A stretch of DNA of 51,961 nt, taken from NCBI GenBank assembly GCA_000827495.1, contig KN817626.1, forward strand, positions 1 through 51,961. Direction: 5' to 3'. The first letter of the stretch is position 1. Every line of letters starts with the position of its first letter. Both the position numbers and the translations under genes were made by a program. This stretch comes from Hypholoma sublateritium FD-334 SS-4 (taxonomy: Eukaryota; Basidiomycota; Agaricomycetes; Agaricales; Strophariaceae). Below are positions 32,677-44,606 of this stretch, in pieces. The notes beneath the pieces were generated by a model. That model worked only from the letters and a program-made list of their open reading frames with translations. It was not told the origin of the DNA and did not search any database.

Positions 32677-34083
32677 GGGAACTTCTATCGGCTAAAGCGC
32701 AGCATGCGACTACCGATATCAGTCGCTTGAGGCGACTGCCTGAAAGACGGCAGACGGGACGTACAACGTTCAGTGAGAAAAGAAGCATTTCGGGGCCCGG
32801 GCTCGACTTTTGGCGTCACGTATCTGACGCCTCTGAATCGGCACATTCTGCGTTCTACCAGACAGAAAACACTTCAGCAACTTCATGGATAGCATACGCC
32901 AAGAATCAGCACTCACGAGGTATAAACCTCATCTCACTGCCACTGTTGCCCTAAGCTTTCCACTCGGAGTACCGATGAGCTATTCCCACACAAATTATGT
33001 CGTCTAGCAATTTTGTCAAGTACTTAGCGGCTAGCGTTGAAGCGAATCATCTATGCAAGCTCATAGATATTTATCAGAAGAATCGTTGTTGGTGGCCGTT
33101 TTAGCTTTGGACAACTTTGGGCGTCTTGTGGCTTCACGCGCACGTTTCATATAGCAACCTAGACATTTCATCCTGGTTAACCTGATGTGCTATTCGTTCA
33201 GATTGAATCATGGAGTAGAATAACGCGTTAGGATTCGTGAAAATTGTTCAGTCATGATGCATGATGAGAGATAACATGGTTCGCAAATGGTTCAGGCCAA
33301 GTTCAGGCAGTGGCGCGCGGCGACCGCCGGACTTGTGAGAAAGAGTCGCCCGTCCGGCATTATCATAATAATTCTTCCGAGTCCCGACCGAGTCCCGTTC
33401 GCATTGTCACTGCGCAATTGCCAGCCAGCAGGGGCCACCTTGTACATAGACCGCTGAGAGGTTCTGAATGCGGTCATCTCGAGCTGCCTTGACGCTGCGG
33501 CTTTCTCTGCTCTCTTACTGCGTTCGAGGGCTGTGTTTTGGGGAGCACTTTAACGCCTGCCGAAACGCACTGTAACACTGTTCATGTCCTTCGAAGTTCT
33601 CGGACAGCCTTCGACCCCGTTTTACTGGCTTCTAGTCTTTCCTCTTCCTCTAAGGGATTACCTCCGCTTCATCGTACACTGGAGTCTCTGGAGATACGCT
33701 TTTTTACAACCCACGGTGACTATTCTATGACCCCACCGTGTTCCCCAATCAGGCGCTCGAGGCACGGCTTCCACGAACCTTTGTGGATGTTCCCCAGATG
33801 TTTCCTCACCGAGTAACATTCAAGACACCCGGTCCAGGGGAGCCTGCTGGAGCTGGTGCCTGGGCATCTGTCACGGTCTCCATGTGCTAATTGGCGCCTG
33901 CTATTCTTGGTCTTTGGATTCTCTTCATGATCATTGCCCTGGTTCATTAACACCCAGAACTTTTCATGCTCGTGAGCCGGGAGTACGTTCTAATTTTTTT
34001 TATGATATTTCACGTTGCTAAATTTTGACCATATATTTGTGTTGACTTCGCTGTATGAATCATCTCTCTGTCTAGTCAAATCC
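32677..34083. other. Spacer with a possible small plus-strand gene
   Basis: No gene is firmly supported. On the plus strand, ATG at 33584 opens a 47-codon hydrophobic frame. A second open piece to 33890 (containing TFVDVPQMFPHRVTFKTPGP) could be joined through a GTGACT..CAG intron at about 33717-33752. Codon usage looks gene-like, but I recognise nothing. Confidence 0.3.
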
Positions 34084-35108
34084 CTATGACCTCATCTGGG
34101 AAAGTAAGATACTGAGTTCTGGTTGAAGCATAATAGCTGTCAGAGAATTGACCCCATATTCCACCCTCAACTGTGGGAAGGTCAGCTCCTTCCAGACCCA
34201 ATTTTCGCCTTTCTTCTCTAAAACACCTGGTTTGCGGACGTCTTTGATCAAGCGGAATACGATTCCTTTCCCCGTGAGTTCTTTGATGGTGGATAAGTAT
34301 GAGTCGCGACCAAATAGTGTCGGCGAAGGATAGGGCAGCAATCCCAGCTGTGACGACCACCCCAGGCCAGTCGACAAACGACGATCTGCAGATAATTTTT
34401 ATCAGCATTGTCCTATATAACGCAGCTGTAACATGATTTTGCAGCTCACAAATGACAATCAATAGGCCTTGCACTTTCGGCGTCTCTCTGGCCATTCTTT
34501 CCCACTCTCCGTAGCTGTGGTTGATGCCTTTGAATAATTCATCCATGATGATATCGCCGGATGGTGCCACTGGGTTGGGGCGGATGCTGATATTCTGCAC
34601 CTCATACAACGTTGCCGGGTTACCATCGTTCCCGGGGCGCTCTTCGAGCTCGACGAGGAGGTGCTTCGTGCGGAGGTCGGCGCGCCTCAACTCGGTGCCC
34701 AGAGAGTTAAACGACTGGTTGAACGTAAACGTATGTGCACGGGCGAAATCTTCTATCCTGAGCATCTCGAGGCGGCTCTCTCGGAGCCCCGGCATATCCA
34801 TAGCATTTCTGACGAGCGCGAGCGCTTCTTGCTTCTTCTTGCATATGACCTTGTGGCTCGGCCAGTCGGCCCTCTGGCACTCACGGCTCTGAAATAGCTG
34901 GCATGAGAATGGCGCACACGCGTGATGAACTGGACGCACTCACACAATAATGAGCGCTCTTGCATCCTGCGCACACATCAAAGGAAGGTTGGTCAGGCGC
35001 TTTCATGACAAGACATCTGTCACATCCATATGGAGTATTCGAGCTATGCGTATATTTGTTGGAGTCTATCGACAAAGGCTTGAATACTAGTTTCGATTCC
35101 CTGTTCAT
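34084..35108 (-). CDS. MYND zinc-finger protein, copy 1 (301 aa)
   Basis: Three exons, 35108-34944, 34888-34450 and 34385-34084, GT..AG and in phase. Residues about 29-70 form a MYND-type zinc finger: CDRC, CAGC, HYC, SRECQ, ADWPSHKVIC, matching C-x2-C...C-x2-C...YC-x3-C...DWxxHxxxC. MYND fingers usually bind proline-rich peptides. The rest (residues 71-301) has no known catalytic motif but is well conserved in the tandem paralog: RIEDFARAHTFTF, NPVAPSGD.IMDELFKG, LSTIKELTGKGIVFRL and KPGVLEKKG..WVWKE. That suggests a folded partner domain. Exon 2 is 439 bases in both paralogs. Function unknown. Confidence 0.85.
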
Positions 35109-35301
35109 GTTGGTAAGTGATAAGGAACGCCGCAAACAAGCCAAGCCGCAACATAAGCCGGCGGCGCACGTCGGACTAGATCCGATGGTATCTGATCCGC
35201 TCGCTGCACGATCGGCGGCCGCTGAAGAGATTCACGCGAATCATATCATGGATTTATTATCTTCATCTATCCTCTGCTACATCGGCGTCTTGACTGGACC
35301 C

Positions 35302-36353
35302 CTACGGCGCTCTCTGGGACTGCTGAAGTAACCACGCCATCAGCCATGGCTGCAGCATCTCTGGTGTCAGAGTATTGACACCATACTGCGCCTTCAGCTG
35401 TTTGAATGACACTTCCCTCCAGACCCAGTTCACGCCTCTCTGCTCCAGCACGCCGGGTTTGCGTACGGCGCCAATCAGACGAAATACGATCCCTTTTCCT
35501 GTAAATTCCTTCGTGGTGGACAAATACACGTTGGGTGCGAATATCCTCGGTGAGGGGCTTGAGGGACACAAGCCCAGCTGCGCTGCCCACCCCAAGCCAG
35601 TGGAGGAGCGATCTTAAAGTCGTTATTCATTCAATATTTATCAGTGGTGAGCACAGAGGGCACAGTGCAGCAGAGTACCGCACTCACATACGACAATCAG
35701 CAGGTCCGTGACCCCGGCATTCTCCTTGGCCATTCGCTCCCACTCGCTATAGCAGTAATTGACGCCCTTGAACAGCTCGTCCATGATGCTATCCCCAGAC
35801 GGCGCCACCGGATTTTCTCGCACAGCCATATTCTGCACCTCGTACGTGGTCGCCGGATTGCCATCGTGGTCCTCCCTTTCTGTCAACTCAACGACGACGT
35901 GGTTCGTGCGGAAGTTGATAGGCCCCGCCTGAGCCACCAGCGCATGGATCGCCCCGTCGAAAGTGAACGTATGCGCCCGTGCGAAGTCCTCGATCCTGAG
36001 CATCTGCATGCGGCCCTGCTGGATCCGTGGCATATGCGCCGTCTTCCCGAGGAGGGCGAGCGTCTCCTGCTTGTTCTTGCAGACGATCCTGTGGCTTGTC
36101 CAGTCGGCTTTCTGGCACGCGCGGCTCTGCAATTTGTGGCGTCAGAGTTCTGTGCCCAGTCGCGGGGAGAGGTCGGTTCACTGACGCAGTAGTGCGCATT
36201 TCTACATCCTGCGCACAGGCGGAACGCCGCCTGGCCCGGTTGCTTCATGATTCGACATCCGTCACATCCGTAGGGGGTATTTGAGCTATACGTATATTTG
36301 TAGGTATCTGTTGATAGGGGTCTGAATGTCAACTTCGATTCTACGCTCAACAT
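35302..36353 (-). CDS. MYND zinc-finger protein, copy 2 (305 aa)
   Basis: Three exons, 36353-36186, 36126-35688 and 35612-35302. The MYND finger reads CDGC, CAGC, HYC, SRACQ, ADWTSHRIVC. The remainder aligns with copy 1 throughout (same exon 2 length; motifs RIEDFARAHTFTF, MDELFKGVNYCYSEWERMAKE, STTKEFTGKGIVFRLIGAVR, KPGVLEQRGVNWVWRE). It ends in a short variable tail. The gene ends 193 bases before the start of copy 1 on the same strand, a head-to-tail tandem duplicate. Role unknown; protein-protein binding through the MYND finger is likely from the family. Confidence 0.85.
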
Positions 36354-36494
36354 GCTGGTGGAAGACAAGAAACGAACGGCACAGCACACACGCAATGCGC
36401 GAGGTAACAGGAATGATTAATGATTATTGATCCCGGATAGCGTCTGATCCGGTCCTGTCAAGATCTCGAGCTGCGAGCATTTCTTTTCTGCAGG

Positions 36495-36655
36495 TCGTGC
36501 ATAAGTAATCCCATAGTTCGCCAGCAGCTGGGGAAACATAATAAGCTCCTTCATGACTTAGTTTTCACCCTTCTGCAAAAACATGGTTGGTTTACGGGCG
36601 CGTTTGACCACAAAAGAAATACAACACCCTCTCCAGTTATTTAACCGGACGGTGT
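36495..36655 (-). pseudogene. Relic of a third MYND-family gene (C-terminal exon only)
   Basis: On the minus strand, in shifting frames, the remains of the conserved C-terminal exon can be read. TGEGVVFLLW corresponds to TGKGIVFRLI of the intact copies, and further on LIMFPQLLANYGI corresponds to LTFPQLRVEYGV. Stops and frame changes lie between. No zinc-finger exon is recognisable upstream. This is a decayed duplicate immediately beside the two intact genes. Confidence 0.6.
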
Positions 36656-36889
36656 GAATATCTGTTAGATTGTGGGGCGACCTGCACTGCTTTGCGATTC
36701 AACAAGAACCACGGGAGCGACGTAAAGAGACCCCAAAAATGATATCATACAAGGTCGACCCAACAGGCAAACTGCCTTACAAAAGACATGAATATTTTGG
36801 CGACCTGGACATAAAACAAAGCAGCATATGTATCCGAACAACCATATTCCTCGTCAATCGCGTACTCCTCAACATAGGGATTGGGAAAT

Positions 36890-38276
<1,387 letters not shown>

Positions 38277-38453
38277 TGTCGGTGATCTTGAGGGCTTGCT
38301 AAACTTGCGCGGCGATGGGCACACACATTTCGTCCGCGCCATCATTTAGGCTTTTGCCGAACTCAACTGTACAGCTCGTCGTTGCATAACAAACCATAAC
38401 AAACTATGTTGACCGCCACCTCCAATTTAGCAATACGTCTGCTACATCTTCCA

Positions 38454-39978
38454 CTATGTGAGGTCGATAACCTCGACATCTGCTTCCCTCCTTGCTTGTC
38501 TCGAATGAATGATATTTGCCCTTTCCTCCACCTTTGTCTCTCGAATATTCCCAATCTGTTCAGCCTTGATCCGGCGGGAAGCTAGGGCCTCTTCTGTTTT
38601 GAATCCGACCTGTCCCTCTTCGTGTTTCATGCCTTCTGACTTGATTGTAGCAGAAGACGATGCGGCACTCCCTCGCGGCCAGCCAACCCCAAAATCCGGA
38701 TCTTCTTTAATTTCGCGTTTGTATACTCTGCTCGGATCTTGTTTTATTCGGCCTAGCCCGCATTTCGAATCGAATGTATCCTCAACTTTCAGCGGTGCCT
38801 CCTGCTTGAAGCCAGTCGACGGCTCTCTTTTCGAAGGAAGTTCTTTGATCTATGCGATGTCGGTCAATCATCAAGCACTCAAATTTTCGGCACAATTATC
38901 TCACCCCGTGCAACGGAGTCACGGACGTCATCTGGCGATGTTTTCCAATTCAGATTTAATTCGCGCTGTGCCGGATAAATAATGGCATACCTCTTCTTCT
39001 TTCTGGAGTCGAGGGATTGTTGTCTCCTTGATATCGTCCGACTCTGTGAGATCGACGACTTCGTAACCCAAGGGCTCTGGGATCTCCCGTGGGACTAGGC
39101 CCCGCGCCTTTAAGATATCTGCGCTTGACCATCAGTCTTCTTTGGAATGAATACGATAAATACATCACTAATACATACCTAATGGCCGATATTTGAAAAG
39201 AAACACTTTTGTATTCCCAACCGGTTTAATCGAATGTGTGACCTTGCGCTCTCCCTCTACTGTTTGACCCAAGCTAATATTGCATATCAATAAAATGACA
39301 CCAAAGCTGCACAGCAGCAAAACGAGTAACATACCTGGTATGATGCTGCGCAAGCTTTTGTGTCCTTTCATGGACTTTGCTCTCCGTTGCAAAGGGCGCC
39401 ACCTTCAAGCGCTTCTTCTCCCCTTTCTTCACATACGTTATCTCCAATTTGATGTCCCCAAGTTCGTCCGATACTGCCGAGTCCAAATAACGGTCGTCGT
39501 CTAAGTATAAGTAAAGAAAGTGGTCAATCGCCTAGCATCTAAAGTCGTCTACCGGAAAAATGCACCCGTCAAGTCGAGCTTGGAGAACACGAGCAGCCGG
39601 TCTTTATTAATCGACGTGGGCACGCCGCGCTGCTGTGCGCTGTCTCTCTCCGTGCTCGGGTCGGCGCGATACCCTTTCCGGTTTATGCCCTTCGACACCC
39701 CACATCGCACGCCGTCCACCGTCATCCGCCCGATGCTGTGGTCCGGACGCACGGTATCTCGCCAATTAACAACAAAGTTCTGCGTATTTAACGGAAAGCA
39801 ACGTTGGTCAGTATCTGTGAGGGGAGTTGCCCTGAGTTTGCTGCTGACAGACCTTCTGTTGCTCTGAGGCGATCCAACATGTTGCGCAAAGCAGGTTTTG
39901 CGAGTATTCAACACCATATTCTGTCAGCTCGCGACCGTCTACTGTGACCCATGCGAGGAAATTATCGAGCTGGAGCAT
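38454..39978 (-). CDS. DUF7918 protein with a SUMO-consensus-rich tail (374 aa)
   Basis: Six exons: 39978-39853, 39779-39566, 39500-39335, 39273-39179, 39118-38991 and 38849-38454. Residues 1-215 match the basidiomycete DUF7918 pattern: an AWVTVDGRELTEY start, NWRDT, a VDGVRCG turn, LLVFSKLDLTDDDRYLD, LGDIKLEITYVKKGE, KVHERTQK and VFLFKYRPL. The function of that domain is unknown. The tail is unusual. Residues 220-229 (EVVDLTESDD) and the last eight residues (DVEVIDLT) look like SUMO-interacting motifs. Between them lie eight sites of the form hydrophobic-Lys-x-Glu/Asp: FKQE 257, LKVE 263, IKQD 278, IKED 290, IKSE 312, MKHE 317, FKTE 326 and IKAE 337. A nuclear, multiply SUMO-modified protein is inferred from these motifs. 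Confidence 0.85.
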
Positions 39979-41247
39979 GAGTAGTCTATTTTGAGAATTA
40001 TCGAAGTGCCGTCGAACCTGCTACGGTCAACTCTTGTAGAGTGGCAACCATAGATAAAACATGTGTATATCTATCTTTGGGTATAAATTTGACGGAAAAT
40101 TATAGCCTCGGTATACTTTGTCGGGAGAATAATGCACTCATCGTTCTCTTGCCTTTTGCAGACTCCGCAATGGAAAATTGACTTCGACTGGCACGAACAT
40201 ACGAATATAAGTAGTAGGAATGTGTTCCCCTCCCCAGCAACCGTCCGAACCTGGATACAACAGAAATATTCCTGTAGCTTCTGACATGCATGTATCATGC
40301 AATCGCAGATCTGTGGAGGATTAAGAACGACTTTGGATGGAATAAAAGAATCAAATACATAAGTGACAAACGTGTAAGCGCAATGTAAGCGCCTGTAAGC
40401 GCCGACAACCCACCGGGTAGCCGGCGAACGAAATTGTTGCCGCTGCCATTGCCTATATTTATTTTTATCTCGTTATTACGTAATAATTATCCCTCGCAGT
40501 GCGCTGTCACGCTGATGAGAAAATCGAACTTGAACCCAACTTGACCAACTTACGATAGCCTACGATGCTTCTCACATGTATCTTTCTTGTATCCTTCCCG
40601 CTATCAGCACCACTTTCAGATCAACATGTTACGATCGCTGGCCGCCATCTGTTTTGGAATGAATGTGCAATTGCTTAAGTTGCGCACCTGTTGCGCACAG
40701 GCCCTACTACCTAGTTCTCAGCGACACCATGCCACATTGGCTTTTCGCTTCAGCATCTGCTCAACATTCAGCGGACACGAACTACGAAGATAAAATTACT
40801 TGAAGCTTTCAATCGCCGGCTGCCTATGTGCGACTCGACTGCTGTCTGCGTGCGGCACGTGCAAGTGTGTACGTTGACTTGTTGGGTCTGCGAGGTGGTC
40901 AAATCTATATCGTTTTCGCGACGGTCACCGTGCTATTATTATCAACTGATAACCACTGGCCCACTGGCTGTTAATGCATCAGACTAGCAGTGAAGTTGCT
41001 CACAACTTTTCGATGATCATGGGCAAATCGGTTGATCCTTTACCGCCGAGTAGCCTGTGCCACGCTTCGACCATGTGTTTACGGGATGTATTTCGGAACG
41101 CTGCAGCATAGTGCGAGACCTTTCCTTTCCCATTCAACGTAATTCTTGCTTTAATCTTTGGGATATCTGGTACGCATTGCTTTCCTCTATCGGGATATAA
41201 CACAGCTCTCATATACCTTCTCAGCTGGTGGAATCCCCCTACACAAT
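39979..41247. other. Divergent spacer between DUF7918 gene and four-helix gene
   Basis: No gene supported; a minus-strand frame at 40071-40298 has no recognisable product. The region is a shared upstream area for two divergent genes and contains the small repeat listed separately. Confidence 0.4.
40371..40403 (+). repeat. Three TGTAAGCG units
   Basis: GTAAGCG occurs three times in about 30 bases (CGTGTAAGCG, AATGTAAGCG, CCTGTAAGCG), spaced by about 11 and 10 bases, that is one helical turn. Its position between divergent genes suits a cluster of transcription-factor sites, but simple slippage is also possible. Confidence 0.4.
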
Positions 41248-42246
41248 ATGTCGACACTTTCAACTTCTTCTACCTCCGCGCCGCCCATTTCAATCCCCAC
41301 TGAAACCTTCCTCTCAGACGATCCCATTGCGTCTCGCATATCTTACCTGACGAGCACAACCACAACTTTGATAGCATGCATCGTGCCCATAATTGCTATC
41401 ATGTACATATTGCTGCTTTCTTGGACGTATCAGTACTCTCAGAGGAATCCTCGCCCGCTTAACAAGACGTCAGGATTGCGTCTACAAAAATACGCCCCAG
41501 GTATTGACCCACTATCATTTTCAATGACGCCTTCTCACCTTCGCATAGGTGTCTATGTTTTCTTAGTCCTCACGAGCTTGAGCGAGGCGAGTAGCCCCTT
41601 CTTACCGTACCGTCGCCAGAAAATCGAATAGTGCTTCAGGTAGCTTTGGCCAGCTGGCTGGTACTGCAGTATCGATTCAACCATAACTATCCGACTGTAC
41701 AATTCCGGACGGGGACCAGACTTATCCTGTCAGTGCCATTCCGGTTCACTATTTGTAAATGCTGATACCGGGCTCGTAGCTTTACCTCGGTGTGGACGTC
41801 CATTACCGGAGGCGCATACACATTGCTGTTTCTGCACCCCAGTTGGTCGAAGCACCCGGTATCATCCGTCGGTGCGCAGGCGATTTGGGTCTTTACAACG
41901 TGGCTCTTCTGGGTAGTCGGCGTCAGTATCGTCAATCCCTCTGTGGCCAACTTGCTGGACAAGGGATCCTGTGAAATCGTTGCTTATTGCTCTCAAATAC
42001 GCGGGTTATATGGTACGTCCAGTTTGCCTCCTCGGGACCGCGTTGCTAATTCGCGCGTGGGTATCATCTAGGAGTTGCACTTGTAGAGATGTGAGTGTCA
42101 AGCTTCCGTCATATCTCCGTCTCCACCATGCTGACACGGCGCGTTGTTTCAGATTTACGCTGACGATAGGAATGGCGATTATGATTTGGCTGGCCTGGGA
42201 GTCAGCCCGTTACTCCGTCGGACCTGCGATATACCCCATGAACTAA
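41248..42246 (+). CDS. Four-helix integral membrane protein, MARVEL-like (257 aa)
   Basis: Five exons: 41248-41586, 41640-41728, 41780-42012, 42072-42090 and 42153-42246. The N-terminal 35 residues are Ser/Thr/Pro-rich. A first hydrophobic span (TLIACIVPIIAIMYILLLSW) is followed by a polar loop and then three spans (IGVYVFLVLTSLSE..ASWLVLQ, SITGGAYTLLFLHP, AIWVFTTWLFWVVGVSIVN) and a last one (TLTIGMAIMIWLAWESA). The HPVSSVGAQAIWVF and LLDKGSC..YCSQIR text is typical of basidiomycete small four-span membrane proteins related to MARVEL domains. Their function is unknown. Intron 1 is either GC..AG from 41587 or a shifted GT..AG; both keep frame. Exon 4 is only 19 bases. Confidence 0.75.
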
Positions 42247-42502
42247 AATCCTTCAGGAGGGATGTGGTCGTACTTCATATCTGGTAATATGTGTATGCTT
42301 TGTATGTTCTTTTTAAGTTGGCAGATGCAGAAATATGAAATTTTGATAAACATGCTGAATACCGTTACGTTACAGACTGTCAATACGGATCGAGGTGCAG
42401 TGAACCATAAACTTAAACTTGGGTTCATTGCATCTTTGATAAATAATAAATATGGTGAGCCCCCGATAATAATCCTGTGTCTTGTTTCAAGATTCGGGAT
42501 AT

Positions 42503-44351
42503 CTACGGTTCGTACATCACGAGGAAGGATGGACGGATGGCGTCGTTGCTGTACACAACAAGTTCGTCATAGTTCAAGCTCCCCCCCTTCTCCGCGAGAA
42601 CCTGTGTGAATTTCTGAAATGTTAGTCGCTGTCTTGTGATCTCAACATGGAGCTGACCGAATCAAACCCTGCAGGCGGCGTCGTTAGTGATGTGTGATCC
42701 TGTGTCATTTTGCACCCTTTGCCAACGACGACTTTGTTGAGAAGAATGGCTTTCAAATTTGATTTGCAGTCGTTGTGGGAATAATCGTTGGATCTGGTAC
42801 GATGTTCAGCAAGCACTCAACCATAGGGAACGAAAACTGACTTGGAAGATGTCGATGAAGTGTATATCCCTTTTCCAAATCTTGGGCAGAAGACATTAGC
42901 AGGGGCGACACCGCAATCGCCCTGGAATACGCACCTTCCCCACCCAGTTTTCTTCCCGAAAAGAGAGATGTCATATGATGTGCGTATAATGTTGCACAAT
43001 GAACAGTTCGCAGCGCCGCAGAACTGAGTATGCCCCTTGTCTCCCAGGTTGCATATCCGCCGTGTCCCGTGCCACCGCCGGTTTTCATTCCCTTCAGAGC
43101 GCCCGTTGCTGGCAAATTGGCCTTTGGCTTCTACCCCTGTTCTGGTTAACACGCAATACGAAACATATTCAGCGTCAACACCCGGGACGGAAATAGATGG
43201 ATCTTACTTGTACGCGTTATACGCCGCCAGCGACGCCGGAGGCACGAGGATCTTGTACACGCGCCGTACAGGTGGGCAGACAGTCCCCGCGTGCCTCCAT
43301 GATGCCTTGAACTGATCGGATACTGTGTTCATTCCCCATCAGCTGGCCCATCCGCCATAATCCACCCAATATCAACGCACCGTTCTTGAATGTAACATGC
43401 CCCGCGGGGACCTCGAGGATCATCGGCCCCTTGCCCTCCGCATCATCAATGCACGTCTGGCTGCAGAAGTGGGAGTGTGCCATTTTCGGTTCCTGCAGAC
43501 ACATGAGGCAGAGAGTTTCGCCGAGCCTAGGGTGAAACGGAGGGTGAACGACACGCGGATCTTGCAGACAAGCAGACGCACGTCTTATGCGCGATGGAGC
43601 AGTATTCGTGTCCGCCCGGGTGGGGCGGGTTGTTGCATCCGGGCGCTTGGCATACGGCTGGGGGTCTGTTAGCCGTGGGTGGGGGAACACTTGAGGGTGC
43701 TGGAGGAGTACCGATGGTGGGCGCGCCACTGGACGTCATCTTGCGGTGGGGTCCAGTGGCACTCCGCGCGCAGGCTTTGCTGCAATAATCGTGCGTCTTT
43801 GTTCCATCTGAATATTTTGGCCGGTTATGACAGAACTACGCCAGATGCATCAATTAAACAGGGCTCATATCAGTATAATCATGAAGCGCACGTCGCAGTT
43901 TGTGGAATTAGCAGAGCCGGTGGCTTGTGAACCGTTCGCAGTAGCCTTCTTGTTGGCGCAAGTCTTGCTGCAATACGGGTGCGTCTTCGTTCCATCGAAG
44001 TATTTTGGTCGCAGCTGACAAAACTATTTGTATTATGATGAGATTTTGAAAACATTCCAACTTATTGACGGAACGACTTACTTCGCAGAGGGCCGTTGAA
44101 TTGTTCGTGGTGACTGGCATAGATCCAGGGTTGCTGATAGCCGCTGAACTGGTAGCGGCCGTCGCATTTGCATTTGCTGATGGTTTTGGGGGTGCAGCTG
44201 GCAGCGAAGGCGCACCGGCGCTACTCGCAGGAGGACCGGAAGGCGCTGTACTGGGTGGCGGTGCGGGTGCTTTCTGAGCTAAGACGCTAGGGGCATAGTG
44301 ACTGGCAAATGTTCCTAGAAGCGACAAAGCCAGTGGGAGGTGAGATGTCAT
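42503..44351 (-). CDS. PARP-like ADP-ribosyltransferase with zinc ribbons, gene 1 (462 aa)
   Basis: Nine exons: 44351-44082, 44014-43892, 43835-43582, 43526-43381, 43322-43208, 43141-42935, 42880-42842, 42793-42658 and 42601-42503. The C-terminal 160 residues form a PARP-type catalytic fold with the H-Y-E triad: His327 in RRWHGT, Tyr378 in GKGIYTSST, Glu443 in DELVVY followed by SNDAIRPSFLVMY. Before it lie several small Cys/His ribbons: LRPKYFDGTKTHPYCSKTC, CHNRPKYSDGTKTHDYCSKA, CQAPGCNNPPHPGGHEYCS and CLMCLQEPKMAHSHFCSQTC. The N-terminal 26 residues look like a secretory signal ending VLA-Q, then a Pro/Ala/Ser linker. By family it would transfer ADP-ribose from NAD to proteins or nucleic acid; the target is unknown. 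Confidence 0.85.
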
Positions 44352-44606
44352 ACTGAACGACGAACAGGGCGGCTTGATTCGAATTGCTGGTTATCTGGGA
44401 AAGAGGGGAATCAATGTTCGAAGGATTTTTAACCATATAGCGAACCCGAACCATCAAAATTGTGCTAACATGCATCGGCAGCAACATCTCCTACCGGTGG
44501 CAACGAGGCTGCGGTGTGCTCCCCACGCGGCAGCCGTGCGAGCTCCGAGCAATCCTGATATCAACACGACGGAGGCCAGTTTCATTCCCAGAATCCGCAC
44601 CTCATC

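Noticed and set aside
33720..33953. Minus-strand frame of 77 codons
   Set aside because: No recognisable product, and the plus strand over the same bases reads at least as well.
38509..38982. Plus-strand frame of 157 codons
   Set aside because: Antisense to the SUMO-rich exon of the DUF7918 gene, which joins in phase with five upstream exons.
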